A stretch of 9,350 nucleotides of DNA from Sphingomonadales bacterium (GTDB lineage: Bacteria; Pseudomonadota; Alphaproteobacteria; Sphingomonadales; Sphingomonadaceae). The notes under the pieces are model-generated. The model was not told the origin of the DNA. It saw only the letters and a program-made list of their open reading frames with translations, and did no database searches. Shown piece after piece: positions 1 through 5,085 of this stretch. The position numbers and the translations under genes are program-made. Location: positions 1 to 9,350 of the forward strand of contig JAIYAA010000371.1 of the NCBI GenBank assembly GCA_027489295.1, given 5' to 3'. Numbering within the stretch: the stretch's first letter is position 1; every line of letters begins with the position of its first letter.

Positions 1-494
1 AAGCGGCTGCCGTCGAGCGTCGCCGACATCGCGACCAGCCGCAGGTCCGGCCGCAGCGCGCCCTGCGCGTCGAGCGCCAGCGCGAGGCCGAAATCGCTGT
101 CGAGGCTACGCTCATGCACTTCGTCGAACAGCACGGCGGAGACGCCGGCGAGCTCGGGATCGGACTGGATGCGGTTGACGAAAATTCCCTCGGTAACCAC
201 CGTCACCCGCGTTGCCGCCGACCGCTTGGTATCCATCCGCGTGGCGTAGCCATAGGTCTTGCCGACGCCTTCGCCCGCCAGCGCCGCCATCCGTTCCGCC
301 GCCGCGCGTGCGGCCAGCCTGCGGGGGGAAAGCAGCAGGATCTCGCCGGTGCACCACGCCTCCCCGAGCAGCGCCGGCGCCACCGCCGTGGTCTTGCCCG
401 CACCTGGCGGCGCGACCAGCACCGCGTTGCTGCCCCCGCGCAAGGCATCGAGCAGCGCCGGCAAAACCGCGTGGATCGGCAGGGAGGGAGTCAT
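1..494 (-). CDS. hrpB: ATP-dependent helicase HrpB, N-terminal part (truncated by window edge)
   Basis: DExH-box superfamily 2 helicase of the HrpB type; only the first 164 codons lie in the window. Translation from the ATG at 494 shows the Walker A motif PPGAGKTT (residues 29-36), the motif Ia-like SPRRLAARAAAERMA, the TEGIF segment (101-105), the Walker B/DExH box DEVH (124-127) and motif III SAT (157-159). This order and spacing fit the first RecA-like domain of HrpB, a protein of roughly 800 residues in the family; HrpA is larger with a different start. Known family role: ATP-driven RNA helicase of poorly defined substrate in bacteria. No good Shine-Dalgarno sequence precedes the ATG. A five-codon ORF (508-491, MVAAQ) ends in an ATGA overlap with it, so coupling is possible. 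It is divergent from the acidic small gene with 60 bp between the starts. Confidence 0.88.
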   Translation of the reverse strand, partial: MTPSLPIHAVLPALLDALRGGSNAVLVAPPGAGKTTAVAPALLGEAWCTGEILLLSPRRLAARAAAERMAALAGEGVGKTYGYATRMDTKRSAATRVTVVTEGIFVNRIQSDPELAGVSAVLFDEVHERSLDSDFGLALALDAQGALRPDLRLVAMSATLDGSR

Positions 495-554
495 TGGGCT
501 GCAACCATTCGGGACAAGCGTGGTTAGGCGGACTCACCGCCGAAGGAACGCGAC

Positions 555-770
555 ATGGCACGAATCCTCTCCCAGTTCACCATCACCCCGGACAGCGACG
601 GCGACTACACGCTGCATCTCGAAGACGAGGAAGGCGAAACCATCGAAATGACGGCGAGCTACGAGCAGCTGGACCTGATCGTGGAGGCCATCGAAGACGT
701 GCTCGACAGCGACGAGGAAGATGCCCTTGCCGTCGACGAGGACGAAGAAGAAAAGACGACCGAGGAGTAA
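555..770 (+). CDS. Small, strongly acidic protein of unknown function
   Basis: A 71-residue protein starting at ATG 555 with a good Shine-Dalgarno sequence AAGGA at 543-547 (7 bp spacing). By hand count 27 of 71 residues are Asp or Glu, against one Arg, one Lys and one His. Residues 3-32 alternate polar and apolar as in a beta hairpin (FTITPDSDGDYTLHLEDEEG). Residues 35-51 look like an amphipathic helix (YEQLDLIVEAIEDVLDS), followed by a disordered acidic tail (DEDEEEKTTEE). There is no signal peptide or membrane segment. I do not know a characterised family for it; proteins of this style recur as conserved hypothetical genes in sphingomonads as far as I recall. A 5-bp inverted repeat (527-531/537-541, GGCGG/CCGCC) sits just upstream of the ribosome binding site. 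An acidic chaperone-like, protein-binding or DNA-mimic role would be a guess. Confidence 0.8.
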   Translation: MARILSQFTITPDSDGDYTLHLEDEEGETIEMTASYEQLDLIVEAIEDVLDSDEEDALAVDEDEEEKTTEE

Positions 771-792
771 TCCCCGGAAGCCTTAGACACGC

Positions 793-836
793 GCATTTTC
801 CGAGTCGTGGATCGCACGCGATCCACTTGAAAATGC
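793..836. terminator. Nested inverted repeat between convergent genes, possible bidirectional terminator
   Basis: The outer arms GCATTTTC (793-800) and GAAAATGC (829-836) are perfect complements. The inner arms GTGGATCG (807-814) and CGATCCAC (819-826) are perfect complements around a CACG loop. The element lies in the 81-bp gap between the stops of the acidic gene (770) and the polyprenyl synthase (852), as expected of a shared terminator. There is no proper T-tract on either strand, only TTTT within the outer arm, so a classical intrinsic terminator is not proven. It could also be a dispersed palindromic repeat. Confidence 0.5.
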
Positions 837-851
837 TCCGGTCGGCGCGCG

Positions 852-1865
852 TCAGTAGGCGCGCGCCACCGCGAACTCGACCGCTTCGACCATCGCGTCC
901 TTCGCCTCGCAGGCGCGGAACCCGCCCAGCGCATCGATCGCGCGCTGGCCATAGTGCCGGGCCCGCGCGAGCGTGTCGTCTACCGCGCGGCTGGCCTGGA
1001 CCAGCCGGATCGCCTCGGCAAAGTCCTCGTCCGCGTTGCGGCGGCCCGAAATCGCTTCCTTCCAGAAAGCCCGCTCGGCCTCGTTGCCGCGCGCATAGGC
1101 CAGGATCACCGGCAGCGTCATCTTGCCTTCGCGGAAATCGTCGCCCGCGTCCTTGCCCATGGTCGACGCGTCCGACACGTAATCGATCGCGTCGTCGACC
1201 AGCTGGAAGGCGATACCCAAATTGCGGCCATAGGCATCGAGCGCCAGCTCCTCCGTCTCGGGCCGCTCGGCCACCACGCCCGCGATGCGGCAGGCGGCAG
1301 CGAACAGCGCGGCGGTCTTGGCGCCGATGATGTCGAGATAGCGATCCTCGGACAGGTCGATCCGGCGCACCGCGGTCAGCTGGTTGACTTCGCCCTCGGC
1401 GATCACCGCGCTGGCGTTGGACAGGATGTGCAGCGCCTTGAGGCTTTCCGCCTCGACCATCAGCTCGAACGAGCGGCTGAACAGGAAGTCGCCGACCAGC
1501 ACGCTCGCGGGGTTGCCCCAGATGATGTTGGCGGTGCGGCGGCCACGGCGCAGGTCCGAGCTGTCGACCACGTCGTCATGAAGCAATGTCGCGGTATGGA
1601 TGAACTCCACCGCGGCGGCCAGCTTGTGGTGGCGGGTGCCGGCATAGCCGAGCAGCCGCGCGCTCGCGAGCGTCAGCATCGGCCGCATCCGCTTGCCGCC
1701 GCCGGCGATCAGGTGGCCGGCAAGCTCCGGGATCAGCGGGATTTCCGACTGCATGCGATCGAGGATCACCGCGTTCACCAGGTTCATGTCCTGGGCGACC
1801 AGCGCCATGATCGGATCGAGCGAGGGCTGGGTTCGCGACCCCAGGCGGTGGACGGTAGCGCTCAT
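852..1865 (-). CDS. ispB: Long-chain trans-polyprenyl diphosphate synthase (octa-/decaprenyl type, IspB/DdsA)
   Basis: A 337-residue protein that adds isopentenyl diphosphate units to an allylic primer to make the ubiquinone side chain. Visible motifs are GGGKRMRP (55-62), the first aspartate-rich motif DDVVD (97-101) followed by RRG, and the second DDAID (224-228) followed by GKDAGDDFREGK. The residues before the first motif (HTATLLH) match the IspB-type long-chain enzymes, which lack the bulky residues that stop elongation in farnesyl synthases. Length fits the family. The ATG at 1865 is preferred because homologous sequence begins soon after it and AGAGG (1875-1879, minus strand) lies 9 bp upstream. 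The reading frame stays open much further upstream but through the divergent chorismate mutase gene. Sphingomonads carry ubiquinone-10, so a decaprenyl product is likely, but chain length cannot be read here. Confidence 0.93.
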   Translation of the reverse strand: MSATVHRLGSRTQPSLDPIMALVAQDMNLVNAVILDRMQSEIPLIPELAGHLIAGGGKRMRPMLTLASARLLGYAGTRHHKLAAAVEFIHTATLLHDDVVDSSDLRRGRRTANIIWGNPASVLVGDFLFSRSFELMVEAESLKALHILSNASAVIAEGEVNQLTAVRRIDLSEDRYLDIIGAKTAALFAAACRIAGVVAERPETEELALDAYGRNLGIAFQLVDDAIDYVSDASTMGKDAGDDFREGKMTLPVILAYARGNEAERAFWKEAISGRRNADEDFAEAIRLVQASRAVDDTLARARHYGQRAIDALGGFRACEAKDAMVEAVEFAVARAY

Positions 1866-1873
1866 ATGCACGT

Positions 1874-1908
1874 GCCTCTGGCCTTTGTGCATTGCAAAGG
1901 CAAGAGGC
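1874..1908. promoter_or_regulatory. 14-bp-arm inverted repeat in the divergent ispB / chorismate mutase control region
   Basis: Arms 1874-1887 (GCCTCTGGCCTTTG) and 1895-1908 (CAAAGGCAAGAGGC) are complementary at 13 of 14 positions around the loop TGCATTG. The left arm carries, on the minus strand, the AGAGG ribosome binding site of the polyprenyl synthase. The right arm carries AAGAGG on the plus strand, well placed for the small ORF at 1915. In either transcript the hairpin would pair an SD with a CCTCT anti-SD. A GCACGTGC palindrome (1868-1875) abuts the left arm. The element could instead be an operator in DNA. Confidence 0.5.
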
Positions 1909-1914
1909 GCTTGC

Positions 1915-1950
1915 ATGGCCGTGCCGCAGCGGCAAAAGAGATTGCCATGA
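1915..1950 (+). CDS. Possible 11-codon leader ORF, coupled to chorismate mutase
   Basis: ATG at 1915 opens a short frame reading MAVPQRQKRLP and stopping at TGA 1948-1950. That stop overlaps the chorismate mutase ATG at 1947 in an ATGA arrangement. AAGAGG at 1902-1907 sits 7 bp before the ATG and is a better ribosome binding site than the AAGAG at 1936-1940 that precedes the mutase itself. The peptide has no Phe, Tyr or Trp, so it does not look like a classical aromatic attenuator leader. It may serve only to load ribosomes for the mutase. The frame is too short to judge by codon use, so this is a suggestion from layout. Confidence 0.35.
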   Translation: MAVPQRQKRLP

Positions 1951-2255
1951 CCGACGCGACGCTGACCCGTTTCCGCCAGAGCATCGACAATATCGATGCG
2001 GCGCTCGTCTTCATGCTCGCCGAGCGGTTCAAGGTGACCCAGGCGGTGGGACGCTACAAGGCCGAGGCCGGGCTGCCGCCGGCCGATCCCGGCCGCGAGG
2101 AAGCGCAGATCGCCCGTCTGCGCGCGCTGGCCGACAATGCCGATCTCGACCCCGAATTCTCGGAGAAGTTCCTGCGCTTCATCATCGACGAGGTGATCCG
2201 GCACCACCAGCAGGCCCAGGAAGCCGAAACCGCCGCCGGAACCCCGGGGGCCTGA
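1947..2255 (+). CDS. Chorismate mutase, AroQ class (type II, monofunctional)
   Basis: A 102-residue all-helical enzyme converting chorismate to prephenate, the branch point to Phe and Tyr; a cytosolic dimer in the family. Aligned by eye with the E. coli PheA mutase domain, the active-site residues are kept: R10 (R11 in E. coli), R27 (R28), K38 (K39), D47 (D48), R50 (R51) and E51 (E52). The position of E. coli Q88 falls on H87 or, with one gap, Q88, in the C-terminal FIIDEVIRHHQQ helix. No prephenate dehydratase or dehydrogenase domain follows. The short C-terminal tail (QEAETAAGTPGA) is probably disordered. The start at 1947 overlaps the small upstream ORF, and AAGAG (1936-1940) is a modest ribosome binding site. 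The next gene begins 37 bp downstream on the same strand, so co-transcription is possible though the functions are unrelated. Confidence 0.92.
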   Translation: MTDATLTRFRQSIDNIDAALVFMLAERFKVTQAVGRYKAEAGLPPADPGREEAQIARLRALADNADLDPEFSEKFLRFIIDEVIRHHQQAQEAETAAGTPGA

Positions 2256-2280
2256 CTCCGTTGCTGGGCGTGACACCCAT

Positions 2281-2285
2281 GGGGG
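2281..2285 (+). promoter_or_regulatory. Ribosome binding site supporting the TTG start of the GH130 gene
   Basis: A G-run (GGGGG, 2281-2285) lies 7 bp before TTG 2293. No in-frame ATG or GTG that would keep the family N-terminus sits nearby. A five-codon ORF starting at ATG 2279 (MGASA) ends at TGA 2294-2296, overlapping the TTG. Confidence 0.45.
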
Positions 2286-2292
2286 CAAGCGC

Positions 2293-3408
2293 TTGAGCGA
2301 CGACTACCTGATCTTCCGGCCCGACGATGTCGACCTGACCCGCTCGCCGCTGCGGGCGGGCGTGGACGATGCCACCTTCGTGCTGGGCGCCTTCAACCCC
2401 GGCTTTGCGCGGCTGCCGAACGGCAACCTGCTGCTGATGGTGCGCGTGGCGGAGGCGCTGCGGGATCCCGTGGTCGACGGCCATGCCCGCGCGATTCGCT
2501 GGACGCCCTCGGGCTATGTGCTCGATGCGCATGCCGTGGCGGGGCTCGACATGGCGGATCCGCGCCAGTTCGCGCTGAAGGACCGCAATCCCCGACTGCT
2601 TGGGCTCACCTCGCTGTCCTGGCTGCTGCCGGTCGAGCTGGACGCCGACGGCCGCACGGTGGCGGCGGTCCATTACGACAAGGCGATCGCCCCTTCCGCC
2701 AGCTATCTCGAATATGGCGTGGAAGATGCGCGGATCACGGTGATCGACGGCAGCTACTGGATGACGGTGTGCGGCGTCTCGGCCGAGCGGCACTGCACCG
2801 CGATGTACCGATCGGCGAACGGGCTGGACTGGGAGCTGCTGGGGGTGGTGCTCGATCACCAGAACAAGGACATGATCCTGTTCGAGGGCCGGATCGGCGG
2901 GTTCTTCCACGCGCTGACCCGGCCGCTGGGCGAAGTCTATTTCGCCTATCCGGAGGACTCCCCGTATCTCGGCGGCCCGTCGATCCACCTCGCCCGCTCG
3001 CCCGATGGGCTGCACTGGAAGCCGCTGGACCAGCCAGGCCTGCGCGCGCGCAAGGGATCGACCTCGAACCAGCGGATCGGCGGCGGGAGCCAGCCGGTAC
3101 TGACCGATGCGGGCTGGCTGCTGCTCTACCACGGGGTCGAGAAGCGCGAGTCGGTGGGCATCTACCGCAGCTTCTGGGCACTGCTCAACCGCGACGACCC
3201 CAGCGTGATCCTGCGGCAGGAAGACACGGTGCCGCTGCTCGAAGCCAATCCGGCGCTCACAGCAGACATCGCGCACCAGCTCTATCTGCCGACGCCGGTG
3301 GTGTTCACCACCGGGCTGGTCGATGCCGGTGACCGCTACATCGTCGCCAGCGGCGAGGCCGACCTTGCCTGCCGCATCACCCATATCCCGAAGGAACGCT
3401 TCCGATGA
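2293..3408 (+). CDS. Glycoside hydrolase family 130 protein (beta-mannoside phosphorylase/hydrolase type)
   Basis: A 371-residue protein with five-bladed beta-propeller features of GH130. These include NPGFARLPNGNLLLMVRVAE (35-54), the VEDARI segment (143-148) whose D145 matches the catalytic general acid of the family, KDMILFEGRIGG (192-203), TRP (209-211), and GWLLLYHGV (274-282). Characterised GH130 enzymes mostly cleave beta-mannosides with phosphate, giving mannose 1-phosphate; some are plain hydrolases. The family motif I expect as FPEK...LHRP reads FEGR...LTRP here, so the usual Lys and His near the phosphate site appear as R200 and T209. Phosphorolysis is therefore uncertain. The start is TTG 2293 behind a G-rich ribosome binding site. 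The stop overlaps the GH13 ATG by 4 bp (ATGA, 3405-3408), so the two are translationally coupled. No signal peptide: cytosolic. Confidence 0.87.
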   Translation: MSDDYLIFRPDDVDLTRSPLRAGVDDATFVLGAFNPGFARLPNGNLLLMVRVAEALRDPVVDGHARAIRWTPSGYVLDAHAVAGLDMADPRQFALKDRNPRLLGLTSLSWLLPVELDADGRTVAAVHYDKAIAPSASYLEYGVEDARITVIDGSYWMTVCGVSAERHCTAMYRSANGLDWELLGVVLDHQNKDMILFEGRIGGFFHALTRPLGEVYFAYPEDSPYLGGPSIHLARSPDGLHWKPLDQPGLRARKGSTSNQRIGGGSQPVLTDAGWLLLYHGVEKRESVGIYRSFWALLNRDDPSVILRQEDTVPLLEANPALTADIAHQLYLPTPVVFTTGLVDAGDRYIVASGEADLACRITHIPKERFR

Positions 3409-4988
3409 CCGAGCCGCTATGGTGGCAGAAGGGCGTGATCTACCAGGTCTATCCACGCTCATTTGCCGATTCGAACGGCGACGGGATTGGCGATCTGGCG
3501 GGCATCACCGCGCGGCTCGACTATCTGGTCGAGCTCGGCATCGACGCGGTCTGGCTGTCACCGATCTTCCCCTCGCCGATGGCCGATTTCGGCTATGACG
3601 TCGCCGACTATTGCGGCGTGGACCCCCGCTTCGGCACGCTCGCCGACTTCGATGCGCTGCGCGACGCGGCGCACTCGCGCGGCCTCAAGCTGCTGCTCGA
3701 TTTCGTGCCCAACCACAGCTCCAGCGACCATCCCTGGTTCGTCGAAAGCCGGTCGTCGCGCAACAGCCCCAAGCGTGACTGGTATATCTGGCGCGACCCC
3801 GCCGCCGATGGCGGCCCGCCGAATAACTGGCAGAGCTATTTCGGCGGCAGTGCCTGGGAATGGGACGACGCCACCGGCCAATATTATCTCCACCAGTTCC
3901 TGAAGGAGCAGCCCGAGCTCAACTGGCGCAACCCGGAGCTGCGCGCCGCGATGCTAGACGCGATGCGCTTCTGGTTCGATCGCGGCGTCGACGGGTTCCG
4001 GATCGACGTCCTGTGGCTGGCGATCAAGCACCCCGACTTTCCCGACAACCCCGCCAACCCCGCCTGGCGCGAAGGCATGCAGGACATCGAGCGGCTGCTG
4101 CCCGCCCACTCCGCCGACCAACCCGAGATGACCGAGGTGATCGAAGCGATGCGCGCGGTGGCGGACGCCTATCCCGAGCGCGTGCTGATCGGCGAGATCT
4201 ACCTGCCGATCTCGCGCCTGGTCGCCTATTACGGCGAGGCGGGAAGCGGCGTGCACCTGCCCTTCAACTTCCACCTGCTCGACGCGCGCTGGGATGCGGG
4301 CGCACTGGCAGCGCTGATCGCCGACTATGAAGGTGCGCTGCCGGCCGACGGTTGGCCCAACTGGGTGTTGGGAAACCACGACAAGCCGCGTGTCGCCTCG
4401 CGGGTGGGGCCCGATCAGGCGGCCGTCGCGATGCTGCTGCTGCTCACCCTGCGCGGCACGCCGACACTGTATCAGGGCGACGAGCTGGGCATCGCCAACG
4501 TTCCCGTGCCGCCCGACCGCGTGCGCGACCCCCAGGCGCTGCGCGAACCCGACACCGCGTTCAATCGCGACGAGGTGCGCACGCCAATGCCGTGGGACGC
4601 AAGCGCCCATGCCGGGTTCAGCGCCGTGGAACCGTGGCTGCCGCTCAACGCCGACTGGGCGACGCGCAACGTGGCAGCGCAGCAGGACGAGCCGGAATCG
4701 ATGCTGTCCTTCACCCGCACGCTGCTCCAGCTGCGACGCACGCATCGCGCGCTGTCGGTGGGCAGCTGGCACGCGGTATCGAGCGAGGGTACGATACTCG
4801 CCTACGAACGCCGACACGGCGACGACCGCGTGCTGGTGGCGCTCAATTTGTCCGATGCGCCACAGACGCTGGCGCTGCCGGAATGGGCCGCCAAGCTGGC
4901 GTCGGCGCTCACCACGCCCGGCCATAAGAATCGCATGGAGGGGGCAACCCTCCACCTCGCCCCGAACCAAGGCATTCTGCTTACATGA
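3405..4988 (+). CDS. GH13 alpha-amylase family protein, alpha-glucosidase / oligo-1,6-glucosidase type
   Basis: A 527-residue retaining alpha-glycosidase with a (beta/alpha)8 barrel. The N-terminus WWQKGVIYQVYPRSFADSNG and the NGDGIGD metal-binding loop (24-30) are typical of the alpha-glucosidase/trehalose-hydrolase branch. Conserved regions in order are DFVPNH (99-104), GFRIDVLW with nucleophile D201, IGEIY with acid/base E264, and GNHDKPR with transition-state residue D326. A C-terminal beta domain follows from about residue 440 and is short, in the style of DUF3459. There is no signal peptide, so it acts in the cytosol on imported or endogenous alpha-glucosides; transglycosylation such as sucrose isomerisation cannot be excluded. 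The start at ATG 3405 has AAGGAA (3391-3396) 8 bp upstream, inside the end of the GH130 gene. The exact substrate cannot be assigned. Confidence 0.92.
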   Translation: MTEPLWWQKGVIYQVYPRSFADSNGDGIGDLAGITARLDYLVELGIDAVWLSPIFPSPMADFGYDVADYCGVDPRFGTLADFDALRDAAHSRGLKLLLDFVPNHSSSDHPWFVESRSSRNSPKRDWYIWRDPAADGGPPNNWQSYFGGSAWEWDDATGQYYLHQFLKEQPELNWRNPELRAAMLDAMRFWFDRGVDGFRIDVLWLAIKHPDFPDNPANPAWREGMQDIERLLPAHSADQPEMTEVIEAMRAVADAYPERVLIGEIYLPISRLVAYYGEAGSGVHLPFNFHLLDARWDAGALAALIADYEGALPADGWPNWVLGNHDKPRVASRVGPDQAAVAMLLLLTLRGTPTLYQGDELGIANVPVPPDRVRDPQALREPDTAFNRDEVRTPMPWDASAHAGFSAVEPWLPLNADWATRNVAAQQDEPESMLSFTRTLLQLRRTHRALSVGSWHAVSSEGTILAYERRHGDDRVLVALNLSDAPQTLALPEWAAKLASALTTPGHKNRMEGATLHLAPNQGILLT

Positions 4989-4998
4989 TCACCCTCCC

Positions 4999-5078
4999 CG
5001 TGCCCCTGCGAAAGCAGGGGCCCAGTGCCACAAGCGATTCGCTCTCCAACCCTGGGCCCCTGCTTTCGCAGGGGCACG
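4999..5078. repeat. Mirrored pair of REP-like palindromes (27-bp arms)
   Basis: Perfect inverted arms at 4999-5025 and 5052-5078 are separated by 26 bp. Each arm is itself a hairpin: GCCCCTGC (5002-5009), GAAA (5010-5013), GCAGGGGC (5014-5021), and its mirror GCCCCTGC (5056-5063), TTTC (5064-5067), GCAGGGGC (5068-5075). The spacer adds a small AGCG-ATT-CGCT stem (5033-5043). It fills nearly all the 97-bp gap between the GH13 stop and the GT4 start. Two inverted units with a spacer resemble the REP pairs (BIMEs) mobilised by RAYT transposases. I associate this motif with sphingomonad genomes. No transposase is seen nearby. Confidence 0.88.
5070..5074 (+). promoter_or_regulatory. Candidate ribosome binding site of the GT4 gene, inside the repeat hairpin
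   Basis: AGGGG at 5070-5074 is the only Shine-Dalgarno-like stretch before ATG 5086, at a rather long 11 bp spacing. It forms the 3' side of the second REP hairpin stem, so it would be base-paired when the hairpin folds. No other start codon lies in frame between the GH13 stop and 5086. Confidence 0.4.
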
Positions 5079-5085
5079 AATTCGC

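Noticed and set aside
491..508. Five-codon ORF MVAAQ overlapping the hrpB start
   Set aside because: No ribosome binding site and too short; mentioned only under hrpB.
501..525. GCAAC-N17-GTT resembling an EcfG promoter before the acidic gene
   Set aside because: One mismatch in the -35 and a three-base -10 core in a 60-bp gap; too likely by chance to list.
954..1946. Long plus-strand open frame running into chorismate mutase (would give a 433-residue protein)
   Set aside because: It lies antisense to the well-supported polyprenyl synthase, with Arg/His/Gln-rich shadow composition; family similarity begins only at 1947.
1866..2288. N-terminal extension of the polyprenyl synthase on the minus strand
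   Set aside because: It would cover the divergent chorismate mutase gene and has no family similarity; the 1865 ATG has an SD and gives the usual length.
2182..3462. 426-residue minus-strand open frame
   Set aside because: Shadow of GH130 and the start of GH13; Arg/His/Val-rich with no motif.
3954..4970. 338-residue minus-strand open frame
   Set aside because: Antisense to GH13; composition typical of GC-rich shadow frames.
4327..5085. Upstream extension of the GT4 frame into GH13
   Set aside because: It overlaps a certain gene in another frame, and no start codon lies between the GH13 stop and 5086.
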